A DNA stretch of 64,000 bases from Persicaria tinctoria (GCA_037127255.1 JBANSL010000004.1:71880627-71944626), one strand, 5' to 3'. Positions 9,247 to 20,036 are shown, numbered from the stretch's first letter. A program made the numbers and translations. The notes: a model not told the origin generated them from the sequence alone.

Positions 9247-10845
9247 TGGACAAGAATGGAGTCTTATTTGAGGCCCAAGCTACATGGGCTCTGCAGATGC
9301 CACCTTAAACATAAATGGAAAGTCGGCCTAGCGACTATAAAATCTAGAGCATGTACATAGACTTTTTTAGGACATTTGAGACTTTGTTTTTGTTTTTGGT
9401 TTTGAACATTTTTTTTTTTTTGGTTTTTGTTGTTTCTATTTTTGGGTATATGTCTTCTACTTTTTCAGGTCCATGGATAGAATCAAGCTATAGTCATACT
9501 CGGACTAGGAGGTGCTCCATTCAAAATTTTGCAGCTCTGCACATCTGTCTAGTGAGTTTCTTTCTTTACCCTTGTTTTTATACAGTGAGGACATTGTAAT
9601 GTTTAAGTATGGGGTGGGGGAAGGGCTTACTTTGTGCATATTTTTTCATATTTGACATATGTGCATTGTTTTCTTAGAATTGCTACATGACTATTTTTGG
9701 AAAGCATTATTTAAATGATATATGCTTTATATGCAAGAATTTCCAAAATGTTGAAAAATGACTCCCATTGAAAATTTTGAAATTTTGAAATAATGTCATG
9801 GAAGCTTATATTAGACTCGACGATGCAAAATTAGATTCATTAGAGATATAGCATGAAATTGCCTAGTAAAGGGAAGTCACAATGAAGTGCATATTTTCTT
9901 GAAAACCATAAAAGGAGGTAAAATTTGAAGTTGCTTTTGACATGTTGCATGATAAGATGATGGAGGACTTTATATTTCCATATAATGCTCATTGTTATAT
10001 TCCTAGCCTTACCCATGCTTATGCATTACACAAAAGCCATAATATGCCTTATTTCAATTATTGCGCCACATGTTCCAAATATTTACCATTCTTTACCTTA
10101 TTTCCTATCCGGGGATTATGTTGAGAATGATGTTACATTATGGAGATGTTATATGGTTGTTGTGTTGTTAAATATCTTATATGGAGTTTGGCGGAAAATT
10201 GTTTGAAATATATGGAAAATTTAATGAGTGAAAGAAAATCCAATCACCTCAGGAGATAAAGGTAGATTGACCCTGCTCTCTGAGATAATAGTTTGGAGAG
10301 ATGGGACACATTGTGAGGAGTCCAAAGCACTAAGTATCCGGGGCCATTCATGACACCCATGTTTGCGAATCGCGAGAAGGCAGTGCTGAGGTTAGAGAGG
10401 TAAAAGCATTATTATTGAAAAAAAGCATTATTATTGAAAAGCAATATGAAAGGTGATGAATCAAGTGGAAAAGGAATGTGGAATGAAACTCAAGTTTGGA
10501 AAGTACTCCATTTCCCCGGATCATAAAAGCACCACATTGCCAGAAATTGCCCACCTTTTAGCCTTTTACCAATGTACTCCTTCATGAGTATAAATTAAAG
10601 TCTTCTTGATTATCAATGCTTTGTCACATAAAAATTATTGGTGCATAACCCTCCTTTTGTGAGTAGATGTTGCTCTTATATAATTGCACATGCATGAATC
10701 TATGACACTAGTACCTTTTCGAGGATGGTAATTGATTGCAGGGTTATATGAGAATGAATCTGATATGTTGACAGTTTTGATTTCTTCCCCTGAATGACAA
10801 ATAAAAGTATTGCTTGAGGACAAGCAAGCTTAAGTATGGGGTGTT
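9247..10845 (+). other. A1 3' noncoding region
   Basis: Some 1.6 kb with no supported gene. It holds a T-rich stretch (9360-9440), the internal polypurine-like tract (9603-9625), AT-rich conserved sequence, and the terminal hairpin and polypurine tract (10810-10845). It is nearly identical to 2037-3637. Complete elements of this class can carry an env-like frame here; none is recognisable. Confidence 0.8.
10810..10845 (+). promoter_or_regulatory. A1 terminal hairpin and polypurine tract
   Basis: TTGCTTG-AGGA-CAAGCAA hairpin followed by TTAAGTATGGGGTGTTT, abutting the 3' LTR. Same layout as at 3602-3637. Confidence 0.75.
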
Positions 10846-12999
10846 TGTTGTGAGCCTAATTTGCCATGTTTTAAACTAACTTTTATATCGATTTCTGCAT
10901 ACATTGCATACATTTGGGTTAGAATAATACATAATCTGTGTAGTTTACACTTATTTTCAATATATGGAGGTCTACACAAGTTTTGGTTATATTTCGCAGA
11001 AATCGGACGCACTTTGGAGCTTAAAGGAAACTCATGGAGAAGCTAAAAATGGTGCAGCTGGAGAAAAGGCCATTTTTCACAATTCTTCATTCTGAATCAA
11101 GCTTCGATGTCTTCATGAGAGTTGTAGCCCTCGGAAAGAGCTTTCCAACGCATGGTCATATGCATCAATCCGACAAACGAGGACTCGGGAACGTGCGTTT
11201 CAAGAACAGAGCAGAAAGTTGAGAAAACTCTACTCGAGATCGACTAGCATCTACTCGAGATCGACGAACTTTGTCGACCAACTTTGTCGAGCAGAGCTGA
11301 TCGAGGACATCAGAGACAACCCGACTCCCGGAACCCTACTCGACCTCGAGTAGCCTTGGTCGAGATCGAGGAGCCATGTCCGGAGTCGACGAGCTGTGCC
11401 AAGCCGAGAAGCCGAGGACGAAGACGCAGACCACAACCCTACTCGAGGTCGACCAGGGGTGGTCGAGGTCGACTAGACCTGTGAGCCAAAGTCCGAGCCT
11501 ATCGAGCAGAGAAGCCAGTCAAGACGAAGTCGACCAGGATTTCTTGTCGAGATCGACAAGACCTTTGTCGAGATCGACCACGTTCCAGAAGCTTCTCGAC
11601 TTGGCCTGTCCGAGTAGAATTGGCTTTGCTTGGGGCCGAAGGAAGACGATTCTATCCCGATTACATCAAGTTCTATCTATGGAAGGCAATCTATCCACAT
11701 GAAGACATATTTCTCTATTTAGTTTTATCCTTTCCTTTTAGATTTAATTCCATTAAACAATTTATTTATCTTTTAGCAATTTAGATAGAAATTTAGATAT
11801 AGATAGATATCTTCTTTCCTAGATTAGCTCGGGAATAAAGGCTATAAATAAATCCCATGGGGCTCAGTTTTAATCATTCAATTCAAGAACACACAATTCC
11901 ATTCAAAGACAAGTAGTAGTTTAGGAGTTCTAAGGTTTTTAAGGTTTTGGCGGTTTGCGAAAGTTGATTGCCAAGATTGTAAAGGCTTTGAATTTAGTTT
12001 TATGCAAGTTTCTTTCATCAATTCAATGTCTGCAATTGCGATGAGGCGTGAGTAGTCCACCCACTTCTGGGGCTGGGGTGAGCCCGACGGTGGCCATGTG
12101 AGGCGATGCGATAAAGGTCAGATCTTTTGTGCGATTCATCTTCTATCCCTATAAGCATGATTCTTTTGCGAGAGTTGAAGGTGATCCTTGTTTGTGTTAT
12201 TGAAGCGAAAGTGATCTTAATGCAACTTGGATTAATTATGTGAAAAAGGGTTAGTAACAATTAGGGTTTATGCGAGAGCCTCTATATGCCTAGTTGTTAA
12301 TAACGAAAGTTATTTGATGGAAAGCATGATCTTTTATGCCTTTATGTGTTGTTTTGCATGGTTATCGTTGTGGTGTTGAAACCCTAGTCTTGGGAGTCTT
12401 TTAATCTATTGAGTTTATTTTCTGTCGGAAAGCTGAGTTTGGGTTTGAGCAATTGCAATTTACATTCCTTTAAATTTTTGTTCTTGTCGACATAGAGTAG
12501 GACTTGGTCGAGATAGAGTACGGTCCTTGTCGATCTCGACGAGAACTGGTCTAGGTCGAGTTGAGGTTTCTGCCCTTTGTCGATTTTCTGTTGTCTGTCT
12601 TTGCTGATTCTTGTCGATCTCGAGGAGGGGGTAGTCGAGATCGAGTTGACTTGCCTTTGTCGAGTTGCTTTTCGTTTCTGCTTTGCCTTGTCTTTTCTGT
12701 CTTACTTTCGTCTTTGCTTTGTTTATTTCTGTCTTTAAGTTTGTTCTTTGCTTTTATTTTAGTTGCCCTTGCCGGGATTATTTATTTCTGCTTCTTTGTT
12801 TCTGCCTTTCTGCTGTGTTGCTGTGTCTGTGAGAATCTGATAGCTACCTAAGAACTGCTGACGTGCTTCCTCGTGGATTCGATCCTGACTTTCTCTTACT
12901 ACAATGGGAGGAGTCTTGTATTTATTTGTTGAGGCAGGGGAGTCTATCTGAACTTTATTTGATATCTATTTCAATACTTGACCAACTCCTGCAACAACA
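10846..12999 (+). repeat. A1 3' LTR, alpha subtype (2154 bp)
   Basis: Ends match 3638-5865, with TATA box at 11843-11850. Compared with the 5' LTR it lacks 87 bp between two TTGCTT repeats (join near 12664) and has an extra 13 bp, a second copy of the unit around 'caactttgtcga' near 11266-11292. That extra unit is also present in the solo LTR at 46493-48787, so the two A1 LTRs do not simply derive from one another. Confidence 0.9.
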
Positions 13000-14964
13000 A
13001 TGGGAACAGTTAAGATTCATGGAGTTGAGCTGGATGAGCTCATGATGCGAGCCTTCTCTTTTTCTTTGAGGGATAGAGCTAAGGCCTGGTACAATGCTAT
13101 TCCTAAAGGTTCTATAACATCATGGGATGCATTGTGTTCTGAGTTTTTAAACAAGTTCTTCCCACCAAATAAAACAGCCGAAATGAGAAGGAAGATTTAT
13201 GCTTTTCAGATGCAAACAGGAGAAAATATCTACGAAGCATGGGAGCGGTTCAAGAACCTTCTACTTGATTGTCCTCATCACGGAGAGCCAAAACTGAATC
13301 TCCTTGAAGTTTTCTACAAAGGGCTCGATGATGCTACTAGGTTTATCATTGATTCCTCATCTGGTGGGACTTTCATGGAGAAGAATGTTGATGAGGCATA
13401 GGCATTTATTGAGAAAACTACAAAGAAATGTGGCAGATACTCTACTGGGAGATCAGTTGTACCTAGCACCAAGAAGAGTGCTGGTATGTTTGAGGTAGGT
13501 GCTGAAACCATGAGGGATGCTAAGCTAGATGCTCTATCTTCTGAGGTGAAGCATTTGAGCCAATTGTTATTAAAGACTCCATCTAGATAAGTTGCTTGTT
13601 CTACATCATCAAAGCCGGTCATTCCTTGTCAGTTCTGTAGTGGGACACATCATTCCATTTCATCATGCAAGCTGTATAATTACCACCAAGCAGAGGAACA
13701 AGCTGAGGATGTTAGATATATGAAGGACATGTACAGAGAAGCTGATATGTACAAGAATCGGGATTTCAGTGGGGCATCAAGGTACAACAACTATAATTCT
13801 CATGCTCGAGATCATCCCGGTTTCTCCTATTCAAATAACCAAGTCGCTGAAAGACCACCTCCTGCATTCCATCATGGCCCTCCACGGCCTCAATACCATG
13901 CTCCAGTTGTACCCCCTACACAACAGAGTGCTAGGATTGAGAAAATGATGGAGCAACTGCTTACTACAGTGCAAGCTTTGTCTGGGAATCTCCAACATCT
14001 AACAGGTGAGATGCAAAACTTAGCCAAAAGTCACAAGTTGCTAGAGACTCAAGTGGCTCAGCAAGCAACTGCTTCACCAAGGCAATCTGGCCAACTCCCG
14101 GGACGTGCTGAGGAGAATCCTAGGGGGGACATTTCAACAGTGACATTGAGAAATGGGAAGCAGTTGGAAGAAGTGATGGTGCCTGAGCCAAAAACAGATG
14201 AAGGGGCAGATGATCCAAATGAGAAAAGAACTCTTGAACCAGAGAAGGAATCTCCCTATGTGCCACCATCGCCTTATAAACCTCCGTTGCCATTCCCGCA
14301 ATGGAAAGACAAGGAGCTTGTGAATCAGAAATTCAAAAATTTTATGGAGATGTTGAAGAAGCTACACATAACCATACCCTTCGTCGAAGCTTTGAAGGAA
14401 ATACCGTCCTACTCCAAGTTCATAAAAGAGATCCTCTCCAATCAGAGAAAGCGTGATGAGGTGCACACGTTGTCCTTGACTAGGGAATGTAGTGCTTTGA
14501 TCCAAAATGCACTCCTAGAAAAGCTAGGTGATCCAGGTAGCATTGCAGTTCCCATTTCAGTTGGTGATAATGAATACAAGGCCTTGTGCGACTTAGGAGC
14601 AAGTCCAAGTCTTCTTCCCCTCTCCATATGCAACAAGCTGAACTTAGGAGAGTTGAAACCGGTAAAGATGAAGTTGTCCATGGCAGATGGATCGATTGCT
14701 TATGCAAATGGTGTACTTGAAGATATACCCATCCGAGTGGATAAGTTTTATGCACCGGTAGACTTTGTGGTGCTAGACATATATGAGACATCACCAATTC
14801 CTATAATCTTAGGGAGACCGTTTTTAGCCACAGCCGGAGCTTTGATTGATGTGAAGGAAGGTCATCGTACCTTCAATATTGGTGATGAAAAAGTTGAATT
14901 CAATTTCAACAGAGTGGTGAAGACCCCTTTGCTTGATGAGGTGTGCAAGGAATTTGAGGAATAA
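13000..14964 (+). pseudogene. Family B gag-protease, two nonsense codons
   Basis: A single frame of 655 codons interrupted by TAG at 13399-13401 and TAA at 13588-13590. The gag core (FSLRDRAKAWYNAIP, EFLNKFFPPNKTAEMR) occupies the first 130 residues; its beginning is lost at the A1 junction. A CCHC zinc knuckle (CQFCSGTHHSISSC) lies near 13630-13671. After a proline-rich linker, the protease shows CDLGASPSLLPLS near 14587 and IILGRPFLATAGA near 14805. It is closer to classical Athila/Tat polyproteins than family A is, and its coding region has no TCGA words. It once made capsid and protease; the two stops make it inactive. Confidence 0.85.
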
Positions 14965-15408
14965 GAGAGCCTGAGTAGGGAGAAAATAATGTGTATTATA
15001 TATGATGATCCCCTAGAGCTCTATCTTACCCTAGGAGAGTATTCTGACATTGCAGCTGAAGACATGAATATCTCTCCCGAGGCACCTGATTTAGATGACT
15101 TAGAGCCTGAGATATTGCTAGCAGATCCTGAAGCACAATTACAAGAACTGAAATTTTTTGAGAAGCAAAGACATGATTGGATGAATGAGGAGCTGAAACT
15201 GGGTGACAAAGTGAAAGTTTTCCATTCAAAGTCAGTGATGTTCCCAGGGCCTAAAAGCACGAGATGGTCAGGCCCCTATGATGTGACCAAGGTGTGCAAG
15301 GATGGGAGTGGTAGTGTCGAGCTATGGCACATAAATTTTGGTAAATTCAAGGTACGTTGGGGCGTGGTCAAGAAGAAATGCGTTGATCCTCCTGACCGAA
15401 GCATATAA
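14965..15408 (+). pseudogene. Family B integrase C-terminal tail
   Basis: Lies in the same frame as the gag-protease, directly after its TAA. The last 75 residues match the integrase C-terminal GPY/F module: LKLGDKVKVFHSKS, FPGPKSTRWSGPYDV, then a short basic end (KVRWGVVKKK). The preceding 65 residues are acidic and unrecognised. Reverse transcriptase, RNase H, and the zinc-binding and DDE parts of integrase are absent, so a deletion of the pol core brought the two ends together. An open frame starts at ATG 14989, but a separate product is unlikely. Confidence 0.75.
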
Positions 15409-15450
15409 ATGAAGATGTGAGGTCAAGCTAATGACTTTAAAGAAGCGCTG

Positions 15451-15468
15451 CTCGGGAGGCAACCCGAG
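15451..15468 (+). promoter_or_regulatory. GGGAGGCAACCC hairpin downstream of pol
   Basis: CTCGGG-AGGCAA-CCCGAG, a perfect 6-bp stem with a 6-base loop, just after the coding region. Many plant Ty3/gypsy elements have the same loop with other complementary stems at this place, as I recall. Its role is unknown. Confidence 0.6.
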
Positions 15469-17219
15469 GTAAGTAGTAGGTAAATTTTTCTTTATTTTGT
15501 TTCTTTTGTCTAAAAAAACAAGTCTCGCAATTCGCGGGATGACTCCCACGAGTCGCAGGGACCGACCTTGCTCCCAACTCAACTCGCTGATGACTCTCAC
15601 GAGTCGTGGTCACCTGTTTTTATGCTTTTATTTTATTTTAATTTTAATTTTTATCATTATTATTTTTTCTTTGTTCTCTCCGTGTAAGTATTTCTCTAAA
15701 AAAAAGTTTTTTTTTTAGTTTATAGTTTTGTTTTTCTTTTATACATGTGAGCTGATTTGCAAATCAGCAAGTATGGGGTGGAGAGTGCGCTATATTGAGA
15801 ATATTGATTATGTTCGAGCTGAGTTGAAGGTGCTTTGACACCTATCTACTAGCCCCTATCTTGTCGAGTTTGTTGCTTGTTTGTCTTGGTTGTCTTCCCT
15901 AGGTTTGGACACAGAGGGCATTGGCTTGGCCACTTTCAAGACACCCGTTCTACATATTGAAATTGTGAGTATTCTCATCTCTTCCTTGATTGTTTTGCAC
16001 ATTGAGGACAATGCTTTGCTTAAGTATTGGGGGGGGGGGGGGTGAATACTTCACAATTTTCGCGATTTTTGTGTCTATTGGGCCATCCTTATTTTTGAAT
16101 ATTTGATGATTACCTGAGCATTGAGTCATTGCCTTGTTTGACTAGCTAGATTGTTTACCCTCTTGCTTTATTATGCATGTTTCTCGCTTTATACTTAGAT
16201 ACTCAAGCTTGACATTATGGTGAGACCGCATTATTTGGTTTATGTACGCAATTGAAATATGATTGAGGTAGTTTTGTTAGCCCATTTCTCCTTATCTGCC
16301 CTTGCATTTGATCATCTGCTTGAAGCCTTCTGAGCCTTAGAAGCTTGTTTCTTTGTTAGCTCCACAAGATTTTCATAGCCCGCTATTTGTCTTTACCTAA
16401 TCCGGGGTTTTGGGTCATGGTGGTGTATTTTGTTGTGTGGATGTGGTTTAAGTATGGGGTGATTTTTTTTATTGTGGTTGAAAAGAAAGAAAGAAAAAGT
16501 CTTGGGATAAAAGGAGAATAAAATTCACTCTTGTGCAAAAGTCTAGAAAAAGAAAAAAATACAGTTAGTAACCGATCCTGCTTGTGGAGAATAAAATTCA
16601 CACAAGTAGGAAGAAGTGCAAATTGAGGAGGTCGGAACACTTCGTAACCGGGTGCATTCATCACAAATGTTTGTATTCGTGTAAAACGGTGTCGAGGCTA
16701 GAGAGGTAAGAAAAAAAGTGAAAAAGGGAAAGAAAGAGAAAAAAAGAATTTTTTTGATGTGGTTGACAAAAGTGAACATGAAAAAGTTGTTGTGATGGAG
16801 TTTGTTTGGTGGATTGGTATGAGTTCGATTCTTTGAAAGTGTGTATTTTTCCGGTTGTTCTCGAATGATCCTTTTTCTCGGATTTTAGCACTACATGGCC
16901 TGAAATTTTCCATACCCAACTGTTTCTACCTTTGTCTCATCATAACCCTATAAAGCCCTCATGATTTTATTGTGTGCATATTTTCAAGCGGTTGAGATTA
17001 TCGAGATTGGTCAAGCTTTGTGGATGATGAGTATTGAGGTCCAGATTTAAGCGAAGTGCATTAGAGGATTTTGGTGTTTTGATGTGCTAGTCAAGCTTGA
17101 TTGTTGGCAATGATATGCTAGGACGGCATTCGTCGGATAATTCTATTTAGGAGACGCTATCTTGTGGTTTATTATCTTAGTCTTGCTTGGGGACAAGCAA
17201 GGGTAAGTATGGGGTATTT
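15469..17219 (+). other. Family B 3' noncoding region
   Basis: No gene supported. It contains two pairs of degenerate family B words (15526/15547 and 15578/15598), a perfect 18-bp palindrome GCTGATTTGCAAATCAGC (15751-15768) directly before AAGTATGGGGTGGAGAG, a run of 14 G (16029-16042) after TAAGTATT, another TTTAAGTATGGGGTG (16447-16461), and the terminal hairpin CTTGCTT-GGGGAC-AAGCAAG (17182-17201) followed by the polypurine tract. Confidence 0.75.
17182..17219 (+). promoter_or_regulatory. Family B terminal hairpin and polypurine tract
   Basis: A perfect 7-bp stem (CTTGCTT/AAGCAAG), then GGTAAGTATGGGGTATTT, then the LTR at 17220. Compare the family A arrangement at 3602-3637. Confidence 0.7.
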
Positions 17220-18778
17220 TGATAGCGTCTATTCTAGCATTGCCTTTGGGCACTTTTGTGTAAAGTTTAGGGCGTTTTACTAGATTATTCTACCTATTTG
17301 TTAGCCCTTAGTGTCCCATTTTGAGGAATCGGTGTCTACCGCTAGTTTGTTGTAATTTCAGGTACTTTTGAGCGGTTTTGGAGCCGATTCAAGAGCTAAA
17401 GGATAAGGGAGGTGATTAGAGGCGCTTCCATGTGAAAACAAGGCATCAAAGATGGACTAACGGGGTCGAGAGATGAGCTAAAATATGAGACAAGAAGCAA
17501 GCATAAGAAGTGAATCACTCATAGGAGCTCAAGACGATGTAGCACGACTCGCGGGACAAGAGAGTTTGTGCAATTTTCAGCTACATCAAGCTGTCACGAC
17601 TCGTGGGAGGCCTTCACGAGTCGTGACGAGTGAACCCGTGTGTTTTGTGACTTCTGCAGGCTGTCACGACCCGTGAAAGACTCTTCACGAGTCGTGACAG
17701 TGCCAGATCCGGCCAGACCTTTCAGATTTCCGGTTGTTTCTTTAATTTGTTTTGGATTAAACCAAGGTAATTTCCATATTTCTAGGGGGTTACGTTTTGG
17801 ACAAAGGGCTGGAAACACTCAGCTTTTGGGGCAGAAAACTTGAAAGAACGCTAGATTAGTTGAAGGGTAAGGGATTGCAATCGAAGGCTTTGAGACGATT
17901 TCCGCTATAGAAGACCAAGTATTTCTCTTAATCTTCTTTGCTATGTCTTCTTATCTTGATTTTGTTTTGTTCTCTTTTATCATGTTTGGCTAATTCGATC
18001 ATTCTAGGGTTGGGGTGATTCCGCTATGTTGAGATAGACCATACTTACTATTACTTGAATGTAGTTTGATTTTTGTTTGATTTAATCCTATTGAGCGTAT
18101 AGCCTAATTGATAATCAATTAGATCCAATTAGGGGTTGATACCGAGAGGAGATAGCCCTAATAGGAAGATAGATGATTGCATGAGACTGAGAGGTGACTG
18201 CTGTCATTGGAGCTATAGGATTGAACCTGAGACATTGATGTTTGCTTATGAGTGACACAATAGCATGATTCAAGATCTCTTGAGGATCAATAGGTTGTCA
18301 TAGATATTCTAGATTTGTTTATTCTAATGGAGACCGAGACGAGATATTTGAATAAACTGGCTTAGATTCTAAGAGCGTAATGGACCTAACTTTTGTTTAA
18401 CTTTGCACGAGAGTGATTGTTAACCGGTTATGTACAATTTACTATGAGACTGAGAGGAGATTAGTAATGAACTTAGACAACCTACCTTCATAAAGAATCA
18501 AATTCATTCGAGCGAGAAAAATCTCTTAAGTCTATCGACGACACATTGTGGTTAATCCCCAATTCTAGAATGTTTTCTCCATATTTGCCCAAAATTTCCA
18601 TTGGCTTGTTTTAATTTGTTTTTATTATTTACATCACTAAACCTCAATTTCTCTACTATTTTGGCTTAGTCAACTGGTTGCAAAGATTTGATTAATACTC
18701 CTATAGTCCCTGAGTTCGACACCTTGATATACTACAACCGATCCTATACACTTGTGAGAGTAGGTTTCAAGCCTATCA
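17220..18778 (+). repeat. Family B 3' LTR (1559 bp)
   Basis: Ends TGATAGCGTC...GCCTATCA, with TGATAG/CTATCA inverted. Family B words (CACGACTCGTG and its complement) lie at 17543, 17595/17615 and 17665/17686. A 'ctagggttggggtga' block (18005-18020) resembles the leader block of family A. The end, with 'tgagttcgacaccttgatatactac', is typical of Athila-like LTRs. The next bases are family C LTR. Confidence 0.85.
17543..17696 (+). repeat. Family B dyad-word cluster
   Basis: CACGACTCGTG (17595-17605) and CACGAGTCGTG (17615-17625) start 20 bp apart; CACGACCCGTG (17665-17675) and CACGAGTCGTG (17686-17696) start 21 bp apart; a further CACGACTCGCG is at 17543. Each word is a palindrome around one central base, so each pair can also fold as a hairpin. 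Confidence 0.75.
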
Positions 18779-19050
18779 CACGAATATTAATTTTAATTTA
18801 CTAAACCATCATTGTGGTGATCATTACCCTAGATTTTCCTCGTATCCATTGTTTAATACTTATTTTTTCATAGTTGTTTCTCATTAGCTGGTTACTTTCT
18901 CCATCCATATAAACATTTCGCCTTTATTTTCTTGACTTAGTTAAATCAGTTTGAATTGATAATCGATACCACATAGTCCATGTGGATACGACACTCGATA
19001 TACTACAACTAAACCCCATACACTTGTGGGTGTAGGTTTTTAGCCTATCA
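18779..19050 (+). repeat. Family C 5' LTR, 3' end
   Basis: Matches the end of the 3' LTR (about 32861-33132) base for base apart from a few changes, from 'cacgaatattaatttt' to the terminal GCCTATCA. The upstream part is lost at the family B junction. Confidence 0.8.
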
Positions 19051-19056
19051 AGTGTT

Positions 19057-19074
19057 TGGCGCCGTTGTCGGGGA
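19057..19074 (+). promoter_or_regulatory. Primer-binding site, tRNA-Asp type
   Basis: TGGCGCCGTTGTCGGGGA, with one C-to-T difference from the A1 site, six bases after the LTR end. Confidence 0.85.
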
Positions 19075-19178
19075 CTATTGTTTGTATTGGTTGTATATTC
19101 AGATTGATTTTTCTAAGCTATTCTTTTTCTTTTGATTTCTTTTCTTTTTATTTCTCTTTCACGGTTTGTGCTCTTGAT

Positions 19179-19817
19179 ATGGATTATGTTTATTATTGTG
19201 AGTTTTGTGGAGCTTTTTATCATTTAGCTAGTGATTGCCCGGTGTTGTTTGGAAATGAACAAGAGGTGTACTACTCGTTGCATCCTCACCTTTCTTACGA
19301 GAGGGATATCACCGAGGGATACGCACCGCCTGGGTGTAGAGATCAAGCTTCAGAAAATTCACAAAAATCGTCCAAGTTGATTTATATGGAAGAGTACTTC
19401 ACTTTCTTGGAAACCCACCTCTCAAAGATCCAAGTTGTTTTTGAGGATGAGATGTTGCGGATCCAAGAGGCTCAACAAATGAATGTTTCATGTTTTCCCA
19501 AAGTTTTCTGTGTTGAAGGTGAGGTTAGTGACAATGACGATTGCACTATCGTCTTTCTTGACATGGAGGTTTTTGAAGACATGGAGATTTTCGAGCACGA
19601 GGAATGGGTTCCATTTTTCGAGTTTAGTGAAGACACAAAAGGACGAGATGCTAAGAAGAGGATGAGCACATTCCTTGGGAGCTTGAACTTCAACGGGTCT
19701 CTATTTTTCCGCTCCGAAAAGACTCTGATGGATGGATGGGTCGAGCCATGGACCATCCATTCGGGAAGGTTCAAACGCTTTCGAGGTAACCAAGGTGAGT
19801 TTGTAGATTTTTTTTAA
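19179..19817 (+). CDS. Zinc-knuckle protein of family C
   Basis: About 212 residues from the ATG at 19179; the frame is open upstream to 19056, but that part is T-rich leader. The protein opens with MDYVYYCEFCGAFYHLASDC, a CX2CX4HX4C zinc knuckle at residues 7-20, so a nucleic-acid-binding motif is N-terminal rather than after a capsid domain. The rest is acidic (VFEDMEIFEHEEW) and unrecognised; there is no gag core and no protease. It lies 105 bp after the primer-binding site, where gag would start. It may be an RNA-binding relic of gag, or an unrelated small protein of a non-autonomous element. The frame ends in AT-rich DNA. Confidence 0.5.
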   Translation: MDYVYYCEFCGAFYHLASDCPVLFGNEQEVYYSLHPHLSYERDITEGYAPPGCRDQASENSQKSSKLIYMEEYFTFLETHLSKIQVVFEDEMLRIQEAQQMNVSCFPKVFCVEGEVSDNDDCTIVFLDMEVFEDMEIFEHEEWVPFFEFSEDTKGRDAKKRMSTFLGSLNFNGSLFFRSEKTLMDGWVEPWTIHSGRFKRFRGNQGEFVDFF

Positions 19818-20036
19818 TATTAAGAATAAGATTATATATATATATTATATTTATGTCCTAAAATAATAAAAAAAAAAAGAAGAAAATGAGAATAGGATCC
19901 ACTCGGTCGAGTGGAATTTCAACTTGGCTCGAGTGGATTCCAGTACGATGGCAATCCAAACACTCGATCGAGTGGTTTGGTCACCCGGCCGAGTGGAGAT
20001 CTCTTTATTAAAAAAAAAGGGGGGCGAGAGACGCCG
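19818..20036 (+). repeat. AT-rich stretch with family C dyad words
   Basis: After a TA-rich run, four copies of the word CACTCGATCGAGTGG or variants start at 19900, 19922, 19961 and 19982, i.e. in two pairs 22 and 21 bp apart. A poly-A then GGGG stretch precedes the A2 insertion point. No gene. Confidence 0.7.

Larger units (their letters stand above)
3638..12999 (+). mobile_element. Element A1: Ty3/gypsy LTR retrotransposon, gag-protease only
   Basis: A complete two-LTR unit: LTR 3638-5865, tRNA-Asp primer-binding site, open gag-protease frame, 3' noncoding DNA, polypurine tract, LTR 10846-12999. Reverse transcriptase, RNase H and the integrase core are absent; the protease is followed by a linker and the integrase GPF tail. 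The 5' flank is the 3' noncoding region of another family A copy and the 3' flank (ATGGG) is family B gag, so no target-site duplication can be matched; the unit is part of a tandem. The LTRs are nearly identical apart from an 87-bp deletion and a 13-bp duplication. It is likely non-autonomous, moved by proteins of a related complete element. Confidence 0.85.
13000..18778 (+). mobile_element. Family B Ty3/gypsy element, 5'-truncated
   Basis: Internal region plus 3' LTR of a second Athila/Tat-like family; the 5' LTR and start of gag are missing because A1 abuts at 13000. Contents: gag with zinc knuckle, DLGAS protease, integrase GPY tail, a GGGAGGCAACCC hairpin, long 3' noncoding DNA, polypurine tract and LTR 17220-18778. 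As in family A, the reverse transcriptase to integrase-core region is missing. It sits inside the 5' LTR of family C. Confidence 0.8.

Noticed and set aside
2143..9599. Hydrophobic 82-codon frames at 2143-2391 and 9351-9599, possible env-like membrane protein
   Set aside because: Most of the hydrophobic part comes from a poly-T run in noncoding DNA; the two copies are just two copies of the same region, and the A2 and A5 regions do not keep the frame.
12995..13004. Target-site duplication for A1
   Set aside because: Left flank GTGTT belongs to the upstream tandem unit and does not match ATGGG.
13000..15408. Family B as an independent host gene
   Set aside because: Gag, zinc knuckle, DLGAS protease and GPY tail followed by a polypurine tract and LTR identify a retrotransposon.
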